A DNA stretch of 64,000 nucleotides from Pseudomonas baetica. Its GTDB lineage: Bacteria > Pseudomonadota > Gammaproteobacteria > Pseudomonadales > Pseudomonadaceae. Below, piece after piece: positions 34,077-41,901 of the stretch. Each line of letters opens with the position of its first letter. Within the stretch, counting starts at the first letter, position 1. A model generated the notes under the pieces. It saw only the letters and a list, made by a program, of their open reading frames with translations. It did not search any database and was not told the origin of the DNA. The translations under genes were made by a program, and so were the position numbers. The DNA is taken from positions 62,001 to 126,000 of the forward strand of contig NZ_JAIHLQ010000010.1 in NCBI RefSeq assembly GCF_019733355.1, in the 5' to 3' direction.

Positions 34077-35102
34077 ATGCCAATTCGTGTCGACCTGCTC
34101 GCGTTAGAGCCCAATGTGCCTGGCCGGGCCTGCCTTACTGTAAAGAAATGGCAAGGTGGCGAAGAACATCTGGAGTTTTCCATTCAGCGCAACCAGGACA
34201 GTTTCTACCTCCAGGATCAACAAGCCTGGAGCAACAACCCGTTCTGGTTCAAGGTTTCGCGTTTCAACCTTGCCGCCAATGGTGAAGCCCTCGAAGCACA
34301 GGTTGGCCCGGAGGTGGTTGATCCGCTGCTGGAAGGTGGCACCAATTCGCAGTTTCGTATTGAACTGCGTGAGCAGAGCCAGGGCCATTGCGACGTTGGC
34401 GTAGTCCGCCCAGGTGTCGGGCTGCTGCCGTCATCGGCCGGTGGCGAAACCCGCTCGACTTACGGTGGCGCAGAACTGAGCACGCCAAGTACACCGGCAC
34501 CGCCAATCCCCGAGTTGCCCGAACTGGTGCTGCCCGCCGCGCAGCCAGAGGCAGAGCCTGAGCCGGTCGCACCTGAGCCCGCCTACACCCCGGCACCCGC
34601 ACCGGTGAAGAAAAGCAACAAAGGCTTGATCGCTCTCGCCATTGTTGTGCTGCTGCTATTAGCGGCGGCCGTCGGTTTCTGGCTGATGAAACGCAATCCG
34701 GAACCGGCTGCCGCAACCCCGGCCGTTGCGACAAACACACCGGCCACCGGCGCAGCTCAGGCGTGCACGCTCGAAAGCATGAACAGCCTGCCCGAGCTGA
34801 CGTTCGTGCAGAACTGCATCAAAGCGGCGCCCGACAGCGCCAAGCTGCTGGAGATCATCAACCAGGCTAAGGCCGGCAAACACTGTGGTGTCGCCCAGCG
34901 CCTTTACGCCAACCGCGCCCAAGCCGGCGACGCGTTGATCGCCAACGCCTATGCGCATGAATACGATCCGAAATACCTCAAGGCCAGCGAGTGCTTCCCG
35001 GCAGCGGATAACGCCACCGCCGCCTACTGGTACGAAACGATCCTGACCCAGGACCCGAATAACGCCGAAGCCAAGCAGCGTTTCGAGGAGTTGCAAAAGT
35101 GA
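34077..35102 (+). CDS. Bitopic membrane protein of the srf cluster
   Basis: 341 residues with three parts. The cytosolic first 120 contain a compact beta-rich domain (CLTVKKWQGGEEHLEFSIQR). Next is a Pro/Glu-rich linker and one transmembrane helix at about 182-204 (KGLIALAIVVLLLLAAAVGF). The outer part has four cysteines (CTLES, NCIKA, KHCGVA, SECFPA) and repeats of TPR/Sel1 style with YWYETILTQDPNNAEAKQRF at the end. I know no named family. The linker-helix-periplasmic layout parallels SrfA and the last gene of the cluster, suggesting these three anchor the machine. Confidence 0.8.
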   Translation: MPIRVDLLALEPNVPGRACLTVKKWQGGEEHLEFSIQRNQDSFYLQDQQAWSNNPFWFKVSRFNLAANGEALEAQVGPEVVDPLLEGGTNSQFRIELREQSQGHCDVGVVRPGVGLLPSSAGGETRSTYGGAELSTPSTPAPPIPELPELVLPAAQPEAEPEPVAPEPAYTPAPAPVKKSNKGLIALAIVVLLLLAAAVGFWLMKRNPEPAAATPAVATNTPATGAAQACTLESMNSLPELTFVQNCIKAAPDSAKLLEIINQAKAGKHCGVAQRLYANRAQAGDALIANAYAHEYDPKYLKASECFPAADNATAAYWYETILTQDPNNAEAKQRFEELQK

Positions 35103-37093
35103 TGCGCTCGTCCATCAATCGTTTTCTGTTGAGCAGTGCCGCGCTGCTGGCGCTGTGCATCAGCCCGCTGGCCATGGCCGATGACAAACCGTTGATCCAG
35201 GCAGGAAAAAAAACCTTGTTCCAGCGGGTGCTGACCACTCCGGGCTGCAAAATCAGCCCGGCGGCGGGCGGCGCAGCAGGCGAAGAGCAACCCGTGTTCA
35301 GCCGTTTTTATGTGTACGAGCGGGCTCAGGCGAGCAACGCCGAATGGCTGAAAGTAGGCCCCGATAGCTACGGCAAAACCATTGGCTGGCTGCCCGCCAG
35401 TTGCACAACCGACTGGAAAATGCAGCTGACGCTGGCCTTCACCAACCCGGCCAATCGCGACCGACTGCTGTTTTTCAAAGAGCGCAAGACCGTCGAAGGC
35501 ATCCTCGATGCGCCGGACCCGGTGAGCAAAGTCGCGCCGTTGCGGGCTGCGCTGAAGAAAGGCAAACAGGCCCCCGGCGTACTGGCCCAGGAGCCTGAAT
35601 ATTTCGTCGACCTGCAAAAGCAGTTTTACCTGCTACCGGTACTCAGCGGCGAAGAGGTCATGACAGAAGCAGGGTTTCGTACCCGCCTGCTCAATGTTGC
35701 GTCGGTCAGCAAGGACGACGCAAAAGAAGCCAAAGGTGCCGCTGACAACGCCGCGCCCGGCAGTAAGGAGGCCGAAGACAAGGCAACCAGCCAACTGAAG
35801 GCGTTCAGTGCGGCGGTAGTGTTTGTCATCGATTCAACGATCTCGATGGACCCGTATATCGACCGCACTCGCGAGGCGATCCGCAAGGTGTATCAGCAGA
35901 TCGAGTCGCAAAACCTCGGCAAGCAGGTCAAGTTCGGACTGGTCGCGTTCCGCTCCAGCACCCAGGCGGTGCCAGGGCTGGAATACACCACCAAGATGTA
36001 CGCCGATCCGACCAAGGTAAAAGACAGCGCCGACTTCCTCGCCAAGGTTGCCGACCTCAAGCAGGCCAAGGTCTCCAGCAGCAGCTTCGACGAAGATGCC
36101 TACGCCGGCGTAATGCACAGTATCGACAAGGTCGACTGGAGCCAGTTTGGCGCGCGTTATGTGGTGTTGATCACGGATGCCGGCGCTATTGAAGGCGACG
36201 ACAAATTGTCGAAAACAGGTTTGAGCGCCGCACAGGTTCGGCTCGAAGCCGCCAACCCCGGCGTGGCGATCTATACCCTGCACCTGAAGACCCCGGCCGG
36301 CATCAAGGACCACGCCAAAGCCGAGGCGCAGTATCAAAACCTGTCGACTTACCCGGGTACCAACACTTCGCTGTACTACCCCGTTAACGCTGGCGACATT
36401 CAGGAGTTCGGACGCAAGGTCGATACCTTGGCCATGGCAATCACCTCGCAGGTTAAAGCCGCCTACATGGGCGAAGACGCGATCGGCAGTGCGCTGAACG
36501 CCAAGCAGGATCCAGCCGAGAAAAAGATGCTCGAAGACTCGGCATTGATCGGCCACGCCATGCAACTGGCGTATCTGGGCGAGAAAACCAACAGCAAGGC
36601 CCCGCCCGTGTTCAAGGCGTGGATCACCGACCGCGACCTGATCAAGCAGAACATCCCGACCACCGATGTACGCGTACTGCTGACCAAATCCCAACTCAGC
36701 GACCTGAGTGAGGTGATGAAACAGATCCTCGACGCCGCCAACGAAGGCCTGATCTCGCCAACGGAAATGTTCGAGCGTCTGCGCTCCGTGGCCGCGACCA
36801 TGGGTGCCGATCCCAATCAGCTCAAGCAAAACAGCAACGCCAAATTGGCGGACATGGGCGTGCTCGGTGAGTACCTCGAAGACCTGCCGTACCAGAGCGA
36901 AGTGCTGAACCTCGACGAGGAGACCTGGAAGAGCTGGGACGGCCTTGCGCAAGAGAAATTCATCCGCACGCTCAATACCAAACTACGGCACTACCAGCGT
37001 TATAACGCTGACGTCGACCGTTGGGTGGCATTAGCCAAGGACAGTGACGCCCGGGACAACGTTTACCCCGTGCCTCTGGAAATGATGCCTTAA
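35099..37093 (+). CDS. Exported von Willebrand factor A-domain protein
   Basis: 664 residues with a signal peptide (RFLLSSAALLALCISPLAMA then DD). After an N-terminal region of about 230 residues comes a vWA domain: AVVFVIDSTISMDPYIDRTR near 240, where DSTIS is the metal-ion-dependent adhesion motif with Thr in place of the first Ser, and VVLITDAGAIEGDD near 355. The C-terminal 200 residues are helical. Likely periplasmic and metal-dependent in protein binding. The GTG at 35099 has GAGGAG eight bases before it; an ATG one codon later is equally possible. It overlaps the previous gene as GTGA. Confidence 0.85.
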   Translation: MMRSSINRFLLSSAALLALCISPLAMADDKPLIQAGKKTLFQRVLTTPGCKISPAAGGAAGEEQPVFSRFYVYERAQASNAEWLKVGPDSYGKTIGWLPASCTTDWKMQLTLAFTNPANRDRLLFFKERKTVEGILDAPDPVSKVAPLRAALKKGKQAPGVLAQEPEYFVDLQKQFYLLPVLSGEEVMTEAGFRTRLLNVASVSKDDAKEAKGAADNAAPGSKEAEDKATSQLKAFSAAVVFVIDSTISMDPYIDRTREAIRKVYQQIESQNLGKQVKFGLVAFRSSTQAVPGLEYTTKMYADPTKVKDSADFLAKVADLKQAKVSSSSFDEDAYAGVMHSIDKVDWSQFGARYVVLITDAGAIEGDDKLSKTGLSAAQVRLEAANPGVAIYTLHLKTPAGIKDHAKAEAQYQNLSTYPGTNTSLYYPVNAGDIQEFGRKVDTLAMAITSQVKAAYMGEDAIGSALNAKQDPAEKKMLEDSALIGHAMQLAYLGEKTNSKAPPVFKAWITDRDLIKQNIPTTDVRVLLTKSQLSDLSEVMKQILDAANEGLISPTEMFERLRSVAATMGADPNQLKQNSNAKLADMGVLGEYLEDLPYQSEVLNLDEETWKSWDGLAQEKFIRTLNTKLRHYQRYNADVDRWVALAKDSDARDNVYPVPLEMMP

Positions 37094-37103
37094 CGAGACG
37101 CCG

Positions 37104-37826
37104 ATGCTCGATATCAAGAACCTGTTGGTGCGCCGCGGTGAAGGCGCACTGGCCCACCATGTGCGCCTGCCGCGTTTGCAGGTCGGTGCCGGGGAAATCC
37201 TCGCCATCACCGGCGAGAGCGGCAGCGGCAAAAGCACGCTGCTTGAAGCCATCGGCCTATTGCTTGCGCCGGTCGAGCTCGAACGCTTTCGCCTCGGCCT
37301 GGCGCAGTGCGCGACGCAACCCGAAGCACCTGAAGACATCGCTCGGTTGCTCGCCACAGATGATCAGCCGGGGCTGGCGGCGGTGCGTTCACGGCATCTG
37401 GGATTCATATTGCAAAGTGGTGGGTTGCTGCCGTTTCTCAGCGTGCGAGACAACATCAACCTGCCACGACGTTTGCTGGGGATGCCGGCACAAAGCGCTC
37501 ACGTCGACCACGCGGTTGAGGTGCTGCGTTTGCAAGGTTTGCTCGGCAAACAACCACAAGCGTTATCAATCGGCGAGCGTCAGCGAGTGGCTTGCGTGCG
37601 AGCGATTGCCCATGAGCCGCTGTTGCTGTTGGCCGACGAGCCGACTGCCGCACTCGACCCTCATAGCGCCCGGCGTTTGTTCGAATTGTTGCTGAGTCTG
37701 GTGTCGAGTATGGGCTTGAGTGCCCTGGTGGTCTCGCATGACTGGGCTTTGCTCAAAGATTTCGGTTTGCCAAGGCTCGGCGCTGTCAGCCGTCAGGGAG
37801 AAACACTGTTTGAACCGATGGACTGA
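37104..37826 (+). CDS. ABC transporter ATPase of the srf cluster
   Basis: A 240-residue ATP-binding cassette close to the LolD/MacB/FtsE group. Walker A is GESGSGKSTLLEAIG near residue 36, the Q loop is in GFILQSGGLLPFLSVRDNI, the signature is LSIGERQRVACVRAI (LSxGE), Walker B is LLLLADEPTAALD and the H loop is VVSHDW. It powers the permease encoded next, whose coding region overlaps it by 17 bases. Such pairs do not move solutes across the membrane but act mechanically on periplasmic or lipoprotein partners. Confidence 0.93.
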   Translation: MLDIKNLLVRRGEGALAHHVRLPRLQVGAGEILAITGESGSGKSTLLEAIGLLLAPVELERFRLGLAQCATQPEAPEDIARLLATDDQPGLAAVRSRHLGFILQSGGLLPFLSVRDNINLPRRLLGMPAQSAHVDHAVEVLRLQGLLGKQPQALSIGERQRVACVRAIAHEPLLLLADEPTAALDPHSARRLFELLLSLVSSMGLSALVVSHDWALLKDFGLPRLGAVSRQGETLFEPMD

Positions 37827-39033
37827 CCGCGTGCGCCTGCTGGCAACGCTGGCCCTGCAAGACCTCTGGCACGACCGCAAGTTGTCGCTGTGCATTGCCG
37901 CGTCGCTGATGGCAGTAATCGCACCGCTGCTGCTGCTTTTCGGGCTCAAGCACGGTGTCGTCAGTCAGTTACAGGATGAGCTGCTGCGCGACCCACGCAA
38001 CCTTGAAGTGAAGATGCTCAGCAACGGCAACTACGACAGTGCCTGGATAGAGCGCCTGCGCCAGCGACCTGAAACCGGATTTGCCCTCGGCCAGACCCGC
38101 TCGCTGAACACCCAGGCTGACTTGCTGATCGGTATGCAACGGTTTGTCGAAAGCGCGGAAATCATCGCCACCGAACCCGGCGATCCTCAGCTGAACCTGC
38201 CAAGACTCAATCCTGTGGGCGATCAAGTGATCCTCAGCGCCCGCGCTGCGCAACGCTTGCAGGCAAAGCCCGGCGACCGTGTGCAGTTGCGCGTGCTGCG
38301 ACGCTTGGATGGCGTCAACGAGCGCGGTGAAATGACCCTGACCGTACTCGCCGTACTTGATGGTGCACGCTTCGGCCGTGCCGCCGGGTTTGTCGCACCG
38401 CCATTGCTGCTGGATCTCGAACGCTTTCGCGACGGCTATCAGGTCAGTGCTTTAGGCCTCGACACCGGCAAGCCGCAAGGTGCTCTGCAACCGCTGTACG
38501 CCCGCGCTCGGGTGTATGCGCGTGACATCGATCAAGTTGCACCGCTGGAACGCTGGCTCAACGAACAACACATCGAAACCTCGAGCCGACTGGCCGACAT
38601 CGACAACGTCAAAGCCATCAACCATGTACTGGGTTTGATCTTCGGTGTGATTGCGCTAGCGGCACTGATTGGCTGCGTGGCATCGATGGTCGGGGCGTTT
38701 CTGGCCAACATCGACCGTAAACGCAAAAGCCTCGCGGTCATGCGTCTGCTGGGCTTCAAGCGTGCGGCGGTTGCGGGCTTCGTGATTGTGCAAGCGCTGC
38801 TGCTGAGTCTGGCCGGTTACCTCGGCGGGCTGGGGTTCTATGCCGTCGGCAGTCATTTGTTCGATTACCTGCTCGGGAGCAGCCAGGCCACCGGCACTTT
38901 CGTTTGCCACATCACTTTCTGGCACGGCTTCACCGCCCTGCTTCTGACCTTTCTGGTCGCTGCACTGGTCGCCATGATCGGTGCCGTGCGAGCCATCAGC
39001 ATCCAACCTGCGGAGAGTCTGCGTGAGCTATAA
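37810..39033 (+). CDS. FtsX/MacB-like ABC permease of the srf cluster
   Basis: About 407 residues with four transmembrane helices in MacB-fold order. One helix near the N-terminus (SLCIAASLMAVIAPLLLLFG) is followed by a large extracytoplasmic domain of about 240 residues, and then three helices at the C-terminus, beginning with VLGLIFGVIALAALIGCVAS and including a FtsX-type loop (NIDRKRKSLAVMRLLGFKR). I place the start at a TTG at 37810, nine bases after AGGGAG; a GTG at 37831 is the alternative. Works with the ATPase before it. Confidence 0.88.
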   Translation: MNRWTDRVRLLATLALQDLWHDRKLSLCIAASLMAVIAPLLLLFGLKHGVVSQLQDELLRDPRNLEVKMLSNGNYDSAWIERLRQRPETGFALGQTRSLNTQADLLIGMQRFVESAEIIATEPGDPQLNLPRLNPVGDQVILSARAAQRLQAKPGDRVQLRVLRRLDGVNERGEMTLTVLAVLDGARFGRAAGFVAPPLLLDLERFRDGYQVSALGLDTGKPQGALQPLYARARVYARDIDQVAPLERWLNEQHIETSSRLADIDNVKAINHVLGLIFGVIALAALIGCVASMVGAFLANIDRKRKSLAVMRLLGFKRAAVAGFVIVQALLLSLAGYLGGLGFYAVGSHLFDYLLGSSQATGTFVCHITFWHGFTALLLTFLVAALVAMIGAVRAISIQPAESLREL

Positions 39034-40567
39034 ACGTTTTGGCTTGCTGTTGCCCATGAGCCTGGGCTACCTGCTCGACGCCTCGGCGGCGGGCTGGGAA
39101 GAGAAGTATTACAACCCGATGCCCGAAGCCAGCGACGTTGTTCTACCGATGCCTTGCGAAGGCTCGATGGTCTTTCGCAAGGTATTCATTCCTGTCGCTG
39201 GGCCACTCGACGATTATCCGATCAATATCGGACAGGATGGCGCGGAATACGGTTATGTCGAACAGACTCGCCCGACCTTCATTGCTGGCAGTTTTACCGG
39301 TAGTAAAAGCGAAAAATCCCGTTACTACCTGATGGCCAAGTACGAGATGAGCCAGCTGCAATACACCGCTCTGACTGAAGAAACCTGCCCCACCGCCGCG
39401 ACCAAAATGCGCCTGCCGCAAGTCGCCGTAAGCTGGGTGCAGGCCATCGATGCTGCCGACAAGTACAACCTGTGGCTGCGCAAGAACGCCGCCGACAAGC
39501 TGCCCAAGGAAGACGGCGCACTGGGTTTTCTGCGCCTGCCGACGGAAGTCGAATGGGAGTTCGCGGCACGCGGCGGACTGGAAGTCGGCGCGGCGGAGTT
39601 TCGCGACACGCGCTACCCGATGCCCGAGGGCATTAACGCCTACGAGTGGTTCGCCGGGGCGCAATCGTCCAACGGCAAACTTCAACTGAGTGGCCTGCAA
39701 AAACCCAATCCCTTGGGCCTGCACGACATGCTCGGCAACGTCGACGAGATGATGTTCGAGCCGTTTCGCCTGAACAAACTGGACCGCCAGCACGGCCAGG
39801 CAGGAGGTTACGTGGTGCGCGGCGGTAATTACCTGACCAGCCAGGCCGACCTGCGTACCGCTCTGCGCAAGGAAGCGCCTTACTACAACGCTGACGGCCA
39901 TGTGAAAAACAAAACCACTGGCCTGCGTCTGGTCATGGTGTCGCCGACGCTGACCTCTCGCGAACGTGTGGCCAGTATCGAAAGCAGTTGGAAGAAACTC
40001 GGTACCGGCAGCAAGGAAGCCGAATCAGCCGACAAAGGCACGGTGCAATCCCTCAGTTCGCTGGCTTCGGGCGTTGAAGACAAAGCGCTCAAGGAAAAGC
40101 TCCAGGCCCTCGAAAACCAGTTGCGCGCCAGTAATCAGCAACAGGAAGAAACCCGTGACCAAGCGATTCGCGCAAGCCTCAACCTCGGCGCGTTCCTGTG
40201 CACCAAGATGCTCGACGACGGTCAGTACGTGGATTTCCTGCAGAAAAACTACAAGCTCAACTGTGAGTCCGCCGACAAGGACGCCAGTTGCGACATGCGC
40301 AAAGGCAAGCTCGACGAGCAGAAAGATCGCCTGCACAAGCTCAGCCGTTACTACGCCAGTAGCCTCGTCGAATCAGCGACGTTGTATGGCCAGCCGCTGC
40401 TTGAGGCACAGGTTCCCGTGATGGAAGAGATCATCACCCGCAACAAACAGCTTCAAGACCTCAAACCTTACTTGCGCACGCACTGGGCGAATCAGAAGAC
40501 CTTTTTGCAAAAGCAGAAGATCGACACCGACGCCTGGCTGACCAGTTGCAAGACCGTATCTCAATAA
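39023..40567 (+). CDS. Exported FGE/SUMF1-fold protein with coiled-coil tail
   Basis: 514 residues from a GTG at 39023 (CGGAGAG upstream), overlapping the permease by 11 bases. A signal peptide (GLLLPMSLGYLLDASAAG) leads to a formylglycine-generating-enzyme-like fold at about 60-310: LRLPTEVEWEFAARGGLEVG, GLHDMLGNVDEMMFEPFRLN, YVVRGGNYLTS, ending TGLRLVMV. The cysteine pair that catalyses formylglycine formation, expected in the stretch after RGGNY, is not seen (LRTALRKEAP there). So it is likely a binding domain and not an active FGE. A coiled coil (residues 350-400) and helical tail follow. Periplasmic. Confidence 0.85.
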   Translation: MSYKRFGLLLPMSLGYLLDASAAGWEEKYYNPMPEASDVVLPMPCEGSMVFRKVFIPVAGPLDDYPINIGQDGAEYGYVEQTRPTFIAGSFTGSKSEKSRYYLMAKYEMSQLQYTALTEETCPTAATKMRLPQVAVSWVQAIDAADKYNLWLRKNAADKLPKEDGALGFLRLPTEVEWEFAARGGLEVGAAEFRDTRYPMPEGINAYEWFAGAQSSNGKLQLSGLQKPNPLGLHDMLGNVDEMMFEPFRLNKLDRQHGQAGGYVVRGGNYLTSQADLRTALRKEAPYYNADGHVKNKTTGLRLVMVSPTLTSRERVASIESSWKKLGTGSKEAESADKGTVQSLSSLASGVEDKALKEKLQALENQLRASNQQQEETRDQAIRASLNLGAFLCTKMLDDGQYVDFLQKNYKLNCESADKDASCDMRKGKLDEQKDRLHKLSRYYASSLVESATLYGQPLLEAQVPVMEEIITRNKQLQDLKPYLRTHWANQKTFLQKQKIDTDAWLTSCKTVSQ

Positions 40568-40601
40568 CAACACGCAAAACACGTCATCAAGGAGTTTCAC
40601 C

Positions 40602-41333
40602 ATGTCGCGCAGCCTCTGGTCTCGCTTCAAGCTTCAAATCGCTTTCGTGCTCACCGGCAGCCTGCTGCTGACCGGCTGCGCCAACACCGGCAGCTCGATG
40701 CTCGGCGGCAGTGATGGCGCAGACCCACGCCTGACCCAAGGCAGTGACGCGCAGTTCTTCAGCAAGTCCGGTTACCAGGCCTGCGCCGTCGGTGCCGGCG
40801 TCGGCATCCTCAGTTGCGCGTTGTCCAACAGCAGCAACAAAGCGGTCTGCGCCATCGCCGCCGGTATTACCGCTTGCGGCGTGGCCATGGGCGCAAACTA
40901 TTATCTGGACCAGCGTCGCAGCGAATACTCCGACACCACGACCCGTCTGGCGAAGATGAACAGCGATGTCGAGCAAGACACGCAAAACGTCATCGCGCGT
41001 ACCGCGACCGCTCAACAAGTGATTAACGACGACAAAGCGCGCATCGCTCAGATCAAAAAGGACATCGCCAACAAGAAGGTCGACAAGACCAAGGCTCAGG
41101 CGCAAGTCGCCGAGATCGACCAGAACATCGCGCGCCTGCGCAAAGACCTCGGCAACATGCGCACCAAAGTCACTGAGTACACCAAAGTGGCCGACGCCGA
41201 ACGTGCACAAGGTACCAGCGCCGAAATGAAGCAGGTGGATGTGAACATCCTGAAAATGAACGAGAAAGTCGCCGCCCTGCAGAAGGAAGTCGACGGTCTC
41301 TACAGTCAGCGCTCTGCGATCACTCTGGGTTAA
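40602..41333 (+). CDS. Coiled-coil lipoprotein 1 of the srf cluster
   Basis: 243 residues. The lipobox LLLTGC places the lipidated cysteine at residue 26. A hydrophobic, small-residue segment (CAIAAGITACGVAMGANYYL) at about 85-105 resembles a glycine-zipper or buried helix. The rest, 110-240, is a long coiled coil (KARIAQIKKDIANKKVDKTK, IDQNIARLRKDLGNMRTKV). The residue after the cysteine is Ala, not Asp, so outer-membrane sorting is expected. An AAGGAG site precedes the ATG. No named family known to me. It could be the outer-membrane partner of the ABC system. Confidence 0.82.
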   Translation: MSRSLWSRFKLQIAFVLTGSLLLTGCANTGSSMLGGSDGADPRLTQGSDAQFFSKSGYQACAVGAGVGILSCALSNSSNKAVCAIAAGITACGVAMGANYYLDQRRSEYSDTTTRLAKMNSDVEQDTQNVIARTATAQQVINDDKARIAQIKKDIANKKVDKTKAQAQVAEIDQNIARLRKDLGNMRTKVTEYTKVADAERAQGTSAEMKQVDVNILKMNEKVAALQKEVDGLYSQRSAITLG

Positions 41334-41337
41334 GCAC

Positions 41338-41844
41338 ATGACGCTAAAACCACTGGCAGTTCTCACTGCCGTCCTGGCACTGAGCGGTTGCGCGACCCAA
41401 CCTGGCGAATGCGATTCGACCAATCGCGACAGCAGCATGCTGACCAAAATGAACTGCGACTACTCCGGTGGTTACAGTGATCAGGTCAAGCAGAAGGAGT
41501 TGGCCTTGGCCGAGTCCCGCCAGCAAAACGCGATGTTTCGTCAGGTCTACGAAAACATTCAGGCGCAGCAACTGAGCACGCGGACGGATCTGGCCAGCCA
41601 GCAGAAGTCCCAGGCTGAGTTGAACCAGTCGCTGGGCAAGTTGCTGACGTCGCTCAAGGGCCGGCGCGGCAATGAAGGCCAGGTGCAGAAGCAGATCGCT
41701 GATCTAGAACAGCAGCTCAAGGCCTCGCAGGTGGCGCCGACAGCCAAAGCTTCACCAGCGACGCTGGCCGCCAAGCAGGAACAGCTCAAAGTGCTTCAGA
41801 AGAAAGTTAATCAGTTGCAGTTCAGTCTCGGTTACGAAGAGTAA
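41338..41844 (+). CDS. Coiled-coil lipoprotein 2 of the srf cluster
   Basis: 168 residues with signal MTLKPLAVLTAVLALSGC; the lipidated cysteine is residue 18 and Ala follows. Two further cysteines (GECDST, MNCDYS) lie near the N-terminus. The remainder is coiled coil (KQKELALAESRQQNAMFRQV, EQLKVLQKKVNQLQFSLGYE). Four bases separate it from lipoprotein 1, and the two look like diverged partners. No family name known to me. Confidence 0.82.
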   Translation: MTLKPLAVLTAVLALSGCATQPGECDSTNRDSSMLTKMNCDYSGGYSDQVKQKELALAESRQQNAMFRQVYENIQAQQLSTRTDLASQQKSQAELNQSLGKLLTSLKGRRGNEGQVQKQIADLEQQLKASQVAPTAKASPATLAAKQEQLKVLQKKVNQLQFSLGYEE

Positions 41845-41855
41845 CTGTTCACCCC

Positions 41856-41879
41856 GCAGGCCTCCCGTTCGAGGCCTGC
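41856..41879. terminator. Hairpin between lipoprotein 2 and the last vWA gene
   Basis: GCAGGCCTC (41856-41864) pairs perfectly with GAGGCCTGC (41871-41879) around CCGTTC. Only a short T run (CCTTTTC) follows, so it may attenuate and not fully stop transcription into the final gene of the cluster. Confidence 0.5.
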
Positions 41880-41901
41880 AGCCTTTTCAGGAATCGTCGT
41901 C

